Shown: positions 1 through 8,928, numbered from the stretch's first letter. The stretch is DNA of 64,000 nt from Actinacidiphila epipremni (GCF_012034175.1 NZ_JAATEJ010000018.1:116423-180422), one strand, 5' to 3'. The notes: generated from the sequence alone by a model not told the origin. Made by a program: numbers and translations.

Positions 1-909
1 GTCGCGCCGCAGGGTGGAGACGAAGACCAGGTTGCCCTTGGACTTCGACATCTTCTCGCCGTGCAGCGCGACCATCCCGGCGTGCACGTACGCCTTGGCG
101 TACGGGTACTCGCCGGTGAGCACCTGGGCGTGCGAGGCGCCCATCTCGTGGTGCGGGAAGACCAGGTCGGAGCCGCCGCCCTGGACGTCGAAGCCCATGC
201 CGAGGTGGTCCAGGGCGATGGCGACGCATTCGATGTGCCAGCCGGGCCGCCCCGGGCCCAGCGACGCGCCGTCCCAGCTGGGCTCGCCCGGGCGGGCGGC
301 CATCCACAGCATCGGGTCCAGCGGGTTCTTCTTGCCCGGGCGGTCCGGGTCGCCGCCGCGCTCGGCGGAGAGGGCCCGCATGGCGGCGGCGTCGAAGCGG
401 GAGACACTGCCGAAGTGCGGGTCGGCCTCGACGGAGAAGTAGGTGTCGCCGTCCAGCTCGTAGGCGGCGCCGGCCTCCCGCAGCCGCTCGATGAGCGGCA
501 CGATGCCGGGGATGGCCTCGACGGCGCCGATGTAGTGCGCCGGCGGCAGCATCCGCAGCGCGGTCATGTCCTCGCGGAAGAGCGCGGTCTCGCGCTCGGC
601 CAGGGCCGTCCAGTCCTCGCCGGTGGCGCCGGCGCGCTCCAGCAGCGGGTCGTCGACGTCCGTCACGTTCTGCACGTACTGGACCTGGTGCTTCGTGTCG
701 AGCCACACGCGCTGTACGAGGTCGAACGCGTTGTAGGTGGCCGCGTGCCCCAGATGGGTGGCGTCGTACGGGGTGATGCCGCAGACGTAGAGGCGGGCGA
801 CCGGGCCGGGCTCGATGGCCACCAGGCCACCGGTCGCCGAGTCGTGGAGACGGAGTTCGCGTCCAGTGCCGGGAAGGGCAGGGACGTCGGAAGCGGGCCA
901 GGCATGCAT
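1..909 (-). CDS. mshC: MshC, cysteine:GlcN-Ins ligase (3' end cut off by window edge)
   Basis: This enzyme ligates cysteine to the amino group of glucosaminyl-inositol using ATP, the penultimate part of mycothiol synthesis in the cytoplasm. It has the fold of class I cysteinyl-tRNA synthetase. The HIGH-like motif HLGH is at residues 52-55, with a zinc-type Cys43 in YVCGITPYD before it, and the KMSKS loop is at residues 286-290. The ATG at 909 gives MHAWPASDVPALPG, which matches MshC N-termini as I remember them, so this is not cysS. About 303 of a usual ~410 codons are present; the C-terminal helical domain lies beyond position 1. The gene reads in the same direction as the three genes to its right, a neighbourhood conserved in actinobacteria. 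The upstream gap 910-1090 has no clear Shine-Dalgarno for the ATG. Confidence 0.95.
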   Translation of the reverse strand, partial: MHAWPASDVPALPGTGRELRLHDSATGGLVAIEPGPVARLYVCGITPYDATHLGHAATYNAFDLVQRVWLDTKHQVQYVQNVTDVDDPLLERAGATGEDWTALAERETALFREDMTALRMLPPAHYIGAVEAIPGIVPLIERLREAGAAYELDGDTYFSVEADPHFGSVSRFDAAAMRALSAERGGDPDRPGKKNPLDPMLWMAARPGEPSWDGASLGPGRPGWHIECVAIALDHLGMGFDVQGGGSDLVFPHHEMGASHAQVLTGEYPYAKAYVHAGMVALHGEKMSKSKGNLVFVSTLRRD

Positions 910-1090
910 GTCATGAGATTAACCGCCCGGGACCGGGTCAAACGACCGGGAGCAGCACGTTTGCCCTGGCAAGGGGCCCATCCGCTGCGTTTCGGTCAGC
1001 GATACGCCTTTCGGCTCGGCCGACGGTCGTACCGCGGGTCGTATCGCCGGTCTCGCCGGTCATCGCGCCCGGCGGGCCGTACCCGCCGCT

Positions 1091-2002
1091 TCACACCGGC
1101 GGCCACGGTATGGACGGCCAGTCGCCGCCCGGCCCCGGGTGCACCCCGGTCTCCAGCAGCCGCGCCACCCGGGCCCGCAGCGCCGCGATCTCGGCCGCGG
1201 TGAGCAGCGGCTCCAGCCGCGCGCCGAGGTCGCCCGCCAGCGCGGTGGCCAGCGAGCCCAGCACCGCGACGGCCTCCGGCGGCAGCGGCTCGCCGGCCCA
1301 GCCCCACAGCAGGGTGCGCAGCTTGTCCTCGGTGTGGAAGGTCACGCCGTGGTCGATGCCGTAGAGCCGGCCGCCGGGTGCGGGCAGCAGGTGGCCGCCC
1401 TTGCGGTCGGCGTTGTTGATCACCGCGTCCAGCACCGCGAGCCGGCGCAGCCGGTCGTCGTCGGCGTGCACGAGCAGTGCGGTGCGGCCCTCGCCGACCT
1501 CCGCCTCGGCCACGGCCTTCCAGCCGGGCGCCGGCTCGTCGTCCTCGGTGAGCGCCAGCAGCGCGGGGCCGGCGGCTTCGGGGGCTTCCGCGGCTTCATC
1601 GGCCCCGGCGTCCCCGGCGTCCCCGGCACCGTCGGGCCCGTCGGCCCCGCCTGCTCCGGCCGCCTCGATCCACAGCTGCACCATGCCCTCGCCGTACGGG
1701 CCGTCGCGCAGCACGGTGGGCGGCACCAGGCCCCAGCCGGTGGCCTCGGAGACCAGATACGCGGCGACCTCGCGCCGCGCCAGGTTGCCGTCGGGGAAGT
1801 CCCACAGCGGGCGCTCCCCCGCGACGGGCTTGTACACGCAGGCCGCGGTCCGGCCCTCGTGGGCGACCTCGCAGTAGAGCACCGCGTTGGACGCGTCGCG
1901 CACCTGGCCGCGTACGGTCAGCTCGCCCTCGGTGAGGAGGGTCAGCTCCGGCGCCGCGGTGGCGCTCAGGCCGACCTCCGGTACCCGTTCTGACGCGGGC
2001 AT
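1091..2002 (-). CDS. SCO1664-family, PI3/4-kinase-like conserved protein
   Basis: A 303-residue protein of the actinobacterial SCO1664 family, distantly like phosphatidylinositol 3-/4-kinase or HipA-type kinases. The function is unknown. Kinase-like features are YCEVAHEG...CVYKP (a beta hairpin with a candidate ATP-binding Lys), the catalytic-loop-like VINNADRKGGH in the second half, and the DHGVTFH motif after it. An Ala/Gly/Asp-rich low-complexity insertion (GADGPDGAGDAGDAGADEA type) sits mid-protein. The start ATG at 2002 overlaps the last 37 bases of the DUF3090 gene, so the two are probably translationally coupled. The long frame continuing further upstream belongs to the neighbouring gene read in another frame. 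Confidence 0.85.
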   Translation of the reverse strand: MPASERVPEVGLSATAAPELTLLTEGELTVRGQVRDASNAVLYCEVAHEGRTAACVYKPVAGERPLWDFPDGNLARREVAAYLVSEATGWGLVPPTVLRDGPYGEGMVQLWIEAAGAGGADGPDGAGDAGDAGADEAAEAPEAAGPALLALTEDDEPAPGWKAVAEAEVGEGRTALLVHADDDRLRRLAVLDAVINNADRKGGHLLPAPGGRLYGIDHGVTFHTEDKLRTLLWGWAGEPLPPEAVAVLGSLATALAGDLGARLEPLLTAAEIAALRARVARLLETGVHPGPGGDWPSIPWPPV

Positions 2003-2556
2003 ACGTGTCCTTCCGGATCCAGGGGCAGGCTGCACAGCGGGCACGGCGGCCGGCCGGCGGAGACCACGTCGAGGGCGCGCTTGGCGAAGGAGCGGGCCTG
2101 GGCGCCGGTGAGCAGCACCCGCAGCAGCGGCGGGCCGTTCTCCTCGTCCTGGAGCATCTGCTCCTCGGCGGCCTCCAGGTCGTCCTCGTCGTCGCCGCTG
2201 AGCTCGACCAGCGCCTGGGCCTCGATGACCATACGGTCGTGGGCGCCGTCCCAGGCCAGCGCCATCGTGCCGACCCGGAACTCCTCCTCGACCGGTACGT
2301 CCAGCGGCGCGGAGTCGGCGAGTTCGGTGGGGGCGACGGCCGGCACCGGGGCGTTGCCGCCGCTGCGCCGTACGACCTCGTCCAGCAGCTCGTCGATGCG
2401 CTCGGCGAGCGCGGCCACCTGGGTCTTCTCCAGGGCCACGCTGGTGGTCCTGCCCTTGGCGGTGGCTTGCAGGAAGAACGTACGCTGACCCGGCTGGCCG
2501 ACCGTACCGGCCACGAAACGGTCCGGGTGCTCGTAGAAGAAGACCTGGCGGGGCAC
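1966..2556 (-). CDS. DUF3090 family protein
   Basis: A 196-residue conserved actinobacterial protein of DUF3090; its role is unknown. The start is GTG at 2556, preceded by GGAG about seven bases upstream. The N-terminus (PRQVFFYEHPDRFVAGTVG) is the family signature. The C-terminus carries a zinc-ribbon-like CPLC...HVC cluster. It lies between the histidine phosphatase gene and the SCO1664-type gene, which it overlaps. This trio next to mshC is a recurring actinobacterial cluster, and I infer that the three products work in one process, but nothing in the sequence shows which. Confidence 0.88.
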   Translation of the reverse strand: MPRQVFFYEHPDRFVAGTVGQPGQRTFFLQATAKGRTTSVALEKTQVAALAERIDELLDEVVRRSGGNAPVPAVAPTELADSAPLDVPVEEEFRVGTMALAWDGAHDRMVIEAQALVELSGDDEDDLEAAEEQMLQDEENGPPLLRVLLTGAQARSFAKRALDVVSAGRPPCPLCSLPLDPEGHVCPRQNGYRRSA

Positions 2557-2677
2557 GTCCTGCTCCGTTTGCTGGGCTAGTGGATCCGGCTGGGGTTTCG
2601 ACTGGGGTTTCGGCTGGGGTCACGCGGTGGGTGTCACCGTGCGGAGGCTGTGGCCACCACACTACTGCGGAAGCCGA

Positions 2678-3388
2678 TCACGGGGCGCCCGTGGAGCCGC
2701 CGACGACCGCGTCGCCGGCGTCGGCGGCGGTGTCGCCGGGCGGCGCGGGCTGCGGGGCCAGGCCGCCGAGGTCGCCGGTGTCGCCGAGCCGCAGCAGGAA
2801 GGGGCGGTGCGGGGTGTAGCGGATCGCGGTCACCGAGCACGGGTCGGTGCTGATCCGCTGGAAGAGGTCCAGGTGCATGCCGAGCGCGTCGGCGGCCAGC
2901 GCCTTGATGATGTCGCCGTGCGAGCACAGCAGGTAGAGCGCGTCCGCCCCGTGCTCGACCTCGATCCGGGCGTTCCAGTCGCGTACCGCCTCGACCGCGC
3001 GGGCCTGCATGGAGCGCAGCGACTCGCCCTCGGGGCCGGGGAAGACCGCGGCGGAGGGGTGCCGCTGGACGGTCGTCCACAGCGGCTCGTCGGCCAGTTC
3101 TGCGAGCTTGCGGCCGGTCCAGTCGCCGTAGTGGCACTCGCCGATCCGCTCGTCGGTGTGCAGCGGCAGCCCGGCGCGGGTGTCCAGCAGCGGACGGACC
3201 GTCTCCTGGCAGCGCTGCAGCGGGCTGCACACCACGGCGGCCAGCGGCAGCGCCGCCAGCCGGGCGGCCAGCGCGGTGGCCTGCGCGCGGCCCGTCTCGT
3301 CGAGGGCGACACCGGGGGTCCAGCCGGCCAGCACCCCCTGCGTGTTGGCGGTGGACCGGCCGTGCCTGACAAGGATCGCGGTGGGCAT
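2678..3388 (-). CDS. Histidine phosphatase (phosphoglycerate-mutase fold, MSMEG_4193 type)
   Basis: A 236-residue member of the histidine phosphatase superfamily. The catalytic LVRHGRS motif is at residues 5-11, the second acid loop is in IGECHYGDW, and the late catalytic histidine is in CSHGDIIKA. These residues are intact, so phosphatase activity is plausible; the substrate is unknown. The C-terminus is a Gly/Ala/Asp-rich tail. The start ATG at 3388 gives the canonical short lead MPTAILVRHG. The gene heads the DUF3090/SCO1664 group, with a 121-base gap before DUF3090. It diverges from the gene at 3612. Confidence 0.88.
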   Translation of the reverse strand: MPTAILVRHGRSTANTQGVLAGWTPGVALDETGRAQATALAARLAALPLAAVVCSPLQRCQETVRPLLDTRAGLPLHTDERIGECHYGDWTGRKLAELADEPLWTTVQRHPSAAVFPGPEGESLRSMQARAVEAVRDWNARIEVEHGADALYLLCSHGDIIKALAADALGMHLDLFQRISTDPCSVTAIRYTPHRPFLLRLGDTGDLGGLAPQPAPPGDTAADAGDAVVGGSTGAP

Positions 3389-3434
3389 GTCCGCCACCGT
3401 AACCCTTTCCCGTCGCGTCCGTTGTGCTGGGTGA

Positions 3435-3477
3435 CGGCCGTGGCGGGGATGATCCCCCCGAGCCCCCACCACGGCCG
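3435..3477. repeat. Inverted repeat between divergent genes
   Basis: CGGCCGTGG (3435-3443) and CCACGGCCG (3469-3477) form a perfect 9-bp inverted repeat. Inside it is a second palindrome, GGGGAT-G-ATCCCC (3445-3457). It lies in the 223-base gap between two divergent starts, so it could be an operator or a leader structure. In DNA this GC-rich chance structure is also possible. Confidence 0.35.
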
Positions 3478-3611
3478 CGGAATTCCGCGCGGCTCCCGGA
3501 GATTCGCACGATCCGCTGTCGCCGGCATAGGTCCGGCGCTCCCGCCCCCTCGGTAAGGTGCACCAGGGGTCGAGTGGGCCCCGGGACGCCGGTATCGCGA
3601 AGCGGGTGGAG

Positions 3612-4223
3612 ATGTTCAGCAAGGCGACGAGAAGCCGCCCGGCTGCGAGCGGGACGCATCCCGCGGGCACCGACTGGTCTCCGTACGCACGGCTGGAGGA
3701 CGCCGCCGAGGTGTACTTCCTGCACGCGGACGTCGCGCTGGACGCCATCACCGGGGTGCTCGGCAGGCGGCGGGTGCGCGGCTTCACGCTGGAGCGGGTG
3801 GTGGACCTGACCGAGGCGGGCGCCTCGGTGTGGCAGGAGGCCGCGGTGTGCGACGGGCGGCGGCTGATCCTGTGGCACAGCGAGGAGCTGGCCGACTCCT
3901 CCGCGCCGGGCGGCACGGTGCTGGACTCCTCGGTGCAGGTGCTGCCGCTGGACGCGATCGGGCATGTGGGGATGCGCACCCTGGTCGGCCACGACCAGCT
4001 CGGCCGGCGCATCGACCGCGGGGTGTACCTGGTGCTGGCGACCGCGATGCCGCACGAGCTGAGCGCGGTGCCGGCCGACCCGGACGCGGCGTTGCCGGTG
4101 GCCTCGGCGAAATTCCGGCCGGAGGCCTTCCGGTTCAGCAAGTCGCTGGACGACGGGGGCGCGGGCCAGATAGCCCGCCTCATCGACTTCGGCCGCCTGC
4201 TGGGCCGCCTCGTCCCGGGCTGA
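3612..4223 (+). CDS. Conserved streptomycete hypothetical protein
   Basis: About 203 residues, no function recognised. It has no signal peptide or membrane segment and looks like a soluble alpha/beta protein. WSPYARLEDAAEVYFLHAD near the N-terminus and DSSVQVLPLDAIGHVGMRTL mid-protein look conserved in character. I chose ATG 3612 (MFSKATRSRP); an in-frame GTG at 3606 and ATG at 3558 are alternatives, and the GGTGGAG just upstream is too close to 3612 to decide. The gene ends 74 bases before the converging oxidoreductase gene, with a strong terminator hairpin between. Confidence 0.7.
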   Translation: MFSKATRSRPAASGTHPAGTDWSPYARLEDAAEVYFLHADVALDAITGVLGRRRVRGFTLERVVDLTEAGASVWQEAAVCDGRRLILWHSEELADSSAPGGTVLDSSVQVLPLDAIGHVGMRTLVGHDQLGRRIDRGVYLVLATAMPHELSAVPADPDAALPVASAKFRPEAFRFSKSLDDGGAGQIARLIDFGRLLGRLVPG

Positions 4224-4224
4224 G

Positions 4225-4267
4225 CCGCCCCGCGGGCCCTCGGCGCGCGTACGGGCCCGCGGGGCGG
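4225..4267. terminator. Bidirectional terminator hairpin
   Basis: A perfect 15-bp stem: arm CCGCCCCGCGGGCCC (4225-4239) and its complement (4253-4267), with a 13-base loop. It starts two bases after the stop of the gene on the left and lies between two converging genes. There is no U-run, as is usual in streptomycetes. Confidence 0.7.
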
Positions 4268-4297
4268 GCGTGGGTGGGGCGTGGCAGGGCGTTGGCG

Positions 4298-5347
4298 CTA
4301 CGCCAGTCCGGCGTGCTCCAGGGCCTCGACGCCGGCCCGCAGGCCCGCCACGCGCTCGTCCAGGGTGAAGCCGGCCGGGGCGAGGGTCAGCGTGGTGACG
4401 CCGGCGTCGGCGTACGCGCGCATCCCGTCGGCGATCCGCTCGACCGGGCCGAGCAGGCAGGTGGACTCGATGAGCCGCTGCGGTACGGCCGCTGCCGCGC
4501 CGTCCTTGTCGCCGCCCAGGTACTTGTCCTGGATCTCGGCGGCCTCCTTCTCGTAGCCCATGCGCTGGGCGAGCTGGTTGTAGAAGTTCTGCCGGCGGCT
4601 CCCCATGCCGCCGACGTACAGCGCGGTGTACGGCCGGAAGAGGTCGGCGAGCGCGGCGACGTCCTTGCCGACGGCGAGCGGCAGCGTCGGGCAGACGTCG
4701 AAGCCGTCCAGCGTGCGGCCGGCCTTCGCGCGGCCGGCGCGGATGTGCCGCAGCGCGGTGTCCTCCAGGTGCGCGGCGGAGGGGAAGATCAGCAGGGCGC
4801 CGTCGGCGATCTCGCCGGTCTGCTCCAGGTTCTTCGGGCCGATCGCGGCGATGTAGAGCGGGATGTGCTCACGCGTGGGGTGCACGGTGAGCTTGATCGG
4901 CTTGCCGGGGCCGCCGGGCAGCGGCAGCGTCCAGTGCTCGCCGTCGTACGACAGCCGCTCGCGGGCCATGGCCTTGCGGACGATCTCGACGTATTCGCGG
5001 GTGCGCGACAGCGGCTTGTCGAACTTGACGCCGTACCAGCCCTCGGAGACCTGCGGGCCCGAGACGCCGAGGCCGAGCCGGAAGCGACCACCGGACAGCG
5101 AGTCCAGCGTCGCGGCGGTCATCGCGGTCATCGCCGGGGTGCGGGCCGGGATCTGGAAGATGGCCGAGCCCACGTCGATGCGCTCGGTCTGCGCGGCGAC
5201 CCAGGACAGCACGGTGGGCCCGTCGGAGCCGTAGGCCTCGGCGGCCCAGCACACGGAATAGCCGAGCCGGTCGGCCTCCTGGGCGACGGCCAGGTTGTCC
5301 GCGTCCATCCCGGCACCCCAGTAGCCGAGGTTGATCCCGAGCTTCAT
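4298..5347 (-). CDS. LLM-class F420-dependent oxidoreductase
   Basis: A 349-residue luciferase-like TIM-barrel oxidoreductase of the class that usually uses reduced F420. The N-terminus MKLGINLGYWGAGMD, the AEAYGSDGPTVL segment and SGGRFRLGLGVSGPQVSEGW (a cofactor-phosphate loop) are typical. The length fits the family. The physiological substrate cannot be read from sequence. The leader upstream of the ATG at 5347 contains a 14-bp tandem repeat (5376-5430). An AGGGAGAG-type Shine-Dalgarno lies just before the start on the minus strand. It diverges from the aldo/keto reductase gene. Confidence 0.88.
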   Translation of the reverse strand: MKLGINLGYWGAGMDADNLAVAQEADRLGYSVCWAAEAYGSDGPTVLSWVAAQTERIDVGSAIFQIPARTPAMTAMTAATLDSLSGGRFRLGLGVSGPQVSEGWYGVKFDKPLSRTREYVEIVRKAMARERLSYDGEHWTLPLPGGPGKPIKLTVHPTREHIPLYIAAIGPKNLEQTGEIADGALLIFPSAAHLEDTALRHIRAGRAKAGRTLDGFDVCPTLPLAVGKDVAALADLFRPYTALYVGGMGSRRQNFYNQLAQRMGYEKEAAEIQDKYLGGDKDGAAAAVPQRLIESTCLLGPVERIADGMRAYADAGVTTLTLAPAGFTLDERVAGLRAGVEALEHAGLA

Positions 5348-5375
5348 GGCTCTCCCTTGAGCTGGTCGGTGGCGA

Positions 5376-5430
5376 TGTGTCGGTGGTGCTGTGTCGGTGG
5401 TGCTGTGCGGTGGTGCTGTGTCGGTGGCGA
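5376..5430. repeat. Four tandem copies of a 14-bp unit
   Basis: Unit TGTGTCGGTGGTGC, copies at 5376, 5390, 5404 (13 bp, one T missing) and 5417 (last three bases diverged). It lies in the 5' leader of the oxidoreductase gene, 29 bases upstream of its start codon. Confidence 0.8.
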
Positions 5431-5608
5431 TCGTGCCGCGCCCTGCTCGGCGCGGTACGTCCCCGGTGGGCGCCGGCACCGCCACGGGTGCCGTACTCGC
5501 CGGTAACGTCGTTGTCCCACCGGACTGTAGCGTGCGCCGCCGCCACGGGACCTGTCAGGTACGTCACTGCCGCCCATTCGGGCGGTGCGGGCAGTAATCT
5601 CAGCGCCC

Positions 5609-6589
5609 ATGGAGCAAAGGCACCTCGGCCGTACCGGTTTGCGCGTGTCCCGGCTCGGGCTCGGCACGCTGACCTGGGGCCGCACGACCGGCGAGCGCGA
5701 CGCCGCCGACCAGCTCAAGGCGTTCTGGAGCGCCGGGGGCTCGCTGGTCGACACCGCCGACGTCTACGCCGACGGCGGGGCCGAGTACCTGCTCGGGCGG
5801 CTGGTGGAGGACCTGGTGCCGCGCTCCGACCTGGTGATCGCGACCAAGGCGGGCAGCGTGCCCGACCCCGACCGGCGGTTCGACACCTCGCGCGGGCATC
5901 TGCTGGCGGCGCTGGACGCGTCGTTGCAGCGGCTCGGCACGGACTACGTCGACCTGTGGCAGGTGCACGCCTTCGACCCCGGCACCCCGCTGGAGGAGAC
6001 GCTCCAGGCCCTCGACATCGCCGTGAGCTCCGGCCGGGCCCGCTACGTCGGGGTGTCCAACTTCTGCGGCTGGCAGCTCGCGAAGGCCGCGACCTGGCAG
6101 CTGGCGAGCCCCGGGCGGACGCCGCTGGCCAGCACGCAGATGGAGTACTCGCTGCTGCAACGAGGGGTGGAGCGCGAGGTGCTGCCCGCCGCGCGGGACC
6201 TCGGGCTCGGGCTGCTGCCGTCCTCGCCGCTCGGGCGCGGCGTCCTGACCGGCAAGTACCGGGGCGGTACGCCGGAGGACTCGCGCGGCGGCTCGGAGGA
6301 CCTGGCCGCCTTCGTCGCGCCCTACCTCGACGACACCGCCCGGCTCATCGTGGACGCGCTGGCCATAGCGGCCGACGGCCTGGCCGTCTCACCGCTGCAC
6401 GTCGCCCTGGCGTGGGTGCGCGACCGGCCCGGCGTGACCGCGCCGCTGCTCGGGGCGCGCAACGCCCAGCAGCTCACGGCGGCACTGTCGGTGGAGGCGC
6501 TTACGCTTCCGGATGAGATCTGCATGGCGCTCGACGACGTGTCGGCGCCGCTGCACCGCTACCCGGACCACGACTGGAGCACGCTCTGA
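5609..6589 (+). CDS. Aldo/keto reductase
   Basis: A 326-residue NADPH-dependent aldo/keto reductase fold protein. MEQRHLGRTGLRVSRLGLGT is the standard first strand. The catalytic tetrad residues are visible as DTADVY (Asp and Tyr), ATKAGS (Lys) and VDLWQVHAFD (His). The cofactor-binding C-terminus includes VSPLHVALAWVRDRPGV and LGARNAQQL. I chose ATG 5609. There is no Shine-Dalgarno before it; a TAATCT hexamer at 5595-5600 would start a transcript at or near the ATG, so leaderless translation is possible. The next gene begins 32 bases downstream and has its own good ribosome site. Confidence 0.9.
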   Translation: MEQRHLGRTGLRVSRLGLGTLTWGRTTGERDAADQLKAFWSAGGSLVDTADVYADGGAEYLLGRLVEDLVPRSDLVIATKAGSVPDPDRRFDTSRGHLLAALDASLQRLGTDYVDLWQVHAFDPGTPLEETLQALDIAVSSGRARYVGVSNFCGWQLAKAATWQLASPGRTPLASTQMEYSLLQRGVEREVLPAARDLGLGLLPSSPLGRGVLTGKYRGGTPEDSRGGSEDLAAFVAPYLDDTARLIVDALAIAADGLAVSPLHVALAWVRDRPGVTAPLLGARNAQQLTAALSVEALTLPDEICMALDDVSAPLHRYPDHDWSTL

Positions 6590-6621
6590 ACGCGCGCACC
6601 ACTCCTTCCACGGAGGCCGCG

Positions 6622-8844
6622 ATGCCCCCCGCCGACCCTGCTTCCCCCGCTACCCCCGCTGCTCCGGCTGCTTCGGCTGCTCCCGCCGCTCCGGCGCCCG
6701 GCGCTGGCCGGCCGGCGGCCGATCTCGCCGGCCTCGCAGCCGCGATGCGCTCCATCGAGCGCGGCGAGAGCGCGGCGGCGCCTGCTCCGCGCGGTGACGC
6801 GGCGGCGGCCCGGCGAAGGCGCCGGGAGGCGATGGCGGCGGAGGCGGAGGCGCTCCGGGCCGCGGAGGCGGCGCAGGCCGCGGGCGTTCCGGCGCCGGCC
6901 GCCGCGGCGGGCGAGCCGGGGGCTGCTGCCGAGGGCGCTCCGGACGGGGGTGGAGCCGGCGCGGACGGCGCCGGGTCGGGCGCCGCGGCGGCGGAGCAGG
7001 GCGCGGAGCCTGAGCCGGAGCCCGGGGCGGACGGGGGTGCCCCGCGGCCGGGGGGCGCCGGGCGCGCTGCCCGGGCGCGCGGTGAGGGCAGGCGGGCCGC
7101 GCGGGGCGAGCCCGTCGCCGTGGACCCGGCGGCCGTCGCGGCCGTCGCCCAGGTGCTCGGCGAGGGCGGCGCGCCCGCGGAGCTCGCCGCCGGGGTCGTA
7201 CGGCTGCTCGGCGAGGGGGCCGCGCAGGTGCTGCGGGACGACCCATGGGCGCTGCTCGGGCTCGCCGGCGTACGGGTGGAGCAGGCGGACGGCTTCGCGC
7301 GGGAGCTGCTCGGCGCGGCCTGCGGCCCGGCGGACGAGCGGCGGGTACGGGCGCTGGTGACGCGGGCGTTCGAGGACGCGGCGCTGCGCGGCCACACGGC
7401 GCTGTCGCCGGCGGACGCGCTCGCCGCGCTCGGGCGGTACGGACTCCCCGACGCGCAGGGCGCGTTGGACGCGGCCGTCGCGGAGGGGCAGGTGCTGGTC
7501 TTCCGCGAGGGCGGCGCGGACGCGGCGGACGGCTCGGCGGACGGCTCAGCGGACGAGGAGGAGGGCGCCGGGGAGGGCCCGGTGCTGCTCGGGCTCGACC
7601 GTTACGCCATGGCCGAGGACAGCCTCGCCGAGGGCTTCTTCCGGCTGCTGCGCTCCTTCGCGGAGTCCGGCGCCGGGCAGGAGTGGGATGCCTCCGCGGC
7701 GCCGTCGCGGTCGGCCGCGGAGCTGATCGGCGCGGTCGCCGGCAGCGGGCTCGTCGCGCACACCGGCGGCGAGGCGGCAAGGGCCGAGCCGGCGGCGCTG
7801 GTGGTGGCCGCGCGGGCGGCGGGCCTGCGGGCGTACGCGGCTGCGTACACCGAGAACGGCCGGCGCAGGCTCGCCGCGCAGGTCGGTGCGGACGCGGCGG
7901 TGACCGTGGACGGGCTGATGTCGGGCGCCGAGGGGCCCGGCCGCGCGCCCGACGGCAGCCTGGACCTGGACCTGCTGGCGGTGCTGGACGCGCCGCAGTT
8001 GTCCGTCGAGGAGGCGGCGACGCTGGTGGAGTCGGTGCCGGACGGGGCGCGGCTGGTGCTCAGCGGTGATCCGCACGGCCTGTGGTCGGCCGGGCCCGGC
8101 CGGGTCTTCGCCGATCTGCTGGCCTCCCGGGCGTGCCCGCGGGTGGTGTCCCGCACGCCGGACCCTGGGCCGATCGGCGAGCTGGTCTCGTGCGTCGGCG
8201 AGGGTGAGCTGGTCGCGGTGGAGGCGCCGGGCAAGGAGGTCGTGGTGGTGCCGGTCCGCGACCCCGGCGAGGCCGTGCACCGTACGGTCCAGCTGGTCGC
8301 GGACTCCGTGCCGCGGGCCTTCGGCGTCGAGGGGCCGCAGGTGCAGGTGGTCACCACCGGGCACGGCGGCCCGGTCGGCACACAGGCGCTCAACGCGGCG
8401 CTTAAGGAGCGGCTGAACCCGGGGCCCGGGCGCTTCGGCGGCTTCGACGCGGGCGACCGCGTCGTGTACGTGCCCGGGCCCGGCCGTGCCGTCCCCGCGA
8501 CGGTGGCCGGCGCCGAGCCGGGCGGCCTGCGGCTGGAGGCCGAGCGCGGCCCGGTGCTGGTGCCGCGCGAGGACGTCCCGACGGCCGTACGGCACGGCTG
8601 GGCGGTGACCGGCCACCAGGCGGCGGGCATGCGCTGGCCGGCCGCGGTGGTCGTCGTCCCCGGCGACGCGGGCCCGCTGCTGACCCGCTCCTGGGTCCAC
8701 ACCGCCTTCAGCCGCGGCGAGCGCCACCTGTCGGTGGTGCAGGGCGCGGAGGGCCGGCTGGCCCAGGCCGTGGCGGGCCCCGCGGCCCCCGAGCGCACGA
8801 CCCGCCTGACGGCGGCGCTGCGCGAGCTCACCGCGCAGAGCTGA
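6622..8844 (+). CDS. Helix-hairpin-helix protein, RecD-like with degenerate ATPase motifs
   Basis: A 740-residue protein with a 175-residue Ala/Gly/Pro/Glu-rich N-terminal region, a helix-hairpin-helix region (about 175-300: LGEGAAQVLRDDPWALL is the RecD2-type segment) and a C-terminal RecD/TraA helicase-like half. Where a P-loop is expected it reads AGSGLVAHTGGE (373-384), lacking GKT. Where Walker B is expected it reads LAVLDAPQL (452-460) instead of DE. Downstream motifs remain recognisable: LSGDPHGLWSAGPGRV, VTGHQAAGMRWPAAV and HTAFSRGERHLSVV. It therefore probably binds DNA without ATP-driven unwinding. CGGAGG is about nine bases upstream of ATG 6622. Annotated in related genomes as a helix-hairpin-helix protein; the role is unknown. 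Confidence 0.82.
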   Translation: MPPADPASPATPAAPAASAAPAAPAPGAGRPAADLAGLAAAMRSIERGESAAAPAPRGDAAAARRRRREAMAAEAEALRAAEAAQAAGVPAPAAAAGEPGAAAEGAPDGGGAGADGAGSGAAAAEQGAEPEPEPGADGGAPRPGGAGRAARARGEGRRAARGEPVAVDPAAVAAVAQVLGEGGAPAELAAGVVRLLGEGAAQVLRDDPWALLGLAGVRVEQADGFARELLGAACGPADERRVRALVTRAFEDAALRGHTALSPADALAALGRYGLPDAQGALDAAVAEGQVLVFREGGADAADGSADGSADEEEGAGEGPVLLGLDRYAMAEDSLAEGFFRLLRSFAESGAGQEWDASAAPSRSAAELIGAVAGSGLVAHTGGEAARAEPAALVVAARAAGLRAYAAAYTENGRRRLAAQVGADAAVTVDGLMSGAEGPGRAPDGSLDLDLLAVLDAPQLSVEEAATLVESVPDGARLVLSGDPHGLWSAGPGRVFADLLASRACPRVVSRTPDPGPIGELVSCVGEGELVAVEAPGKEVVVVPVRDPGEAVHRTVQLVADSVPRAFGVEGPQVQVVTTGHGGPVGTQALNAALKERLNPGPGRFGGFDAGDRVVYVPGPGRAVPATVAGAEPGGLRLEAERGPVLVPREDVPTAVRHGWAVTGHQAAGMRWPAAVVVVPGDAGPLLTRSWVHTAFSRGERHLSVVQGAEGRLAQAVAGPAAPERTTRLTAALRELTAQS

Positions 8845-8846
8845 GC

Positions 8847-8886
8847 GGACCGCCCCGGGCGGGGGCGGCGGGGCCCCGGGCGGTCC
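8847..8886. terminator. Terminator hairpin between converging genes
   Basis: GGACCGCCC (8847-8855) pairs with GGGCGGTCC (8878-8886); the bases between are almost all G and C and can extend the fold. It starts three bases after the stop of the RecD-like gene. Confidence 0.6.
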
Positions 8887-8928
8887 GGCGGCCGGCCGCC
8901 CGGGGGCTAGTCCGGGGCCGGTCCGGGG

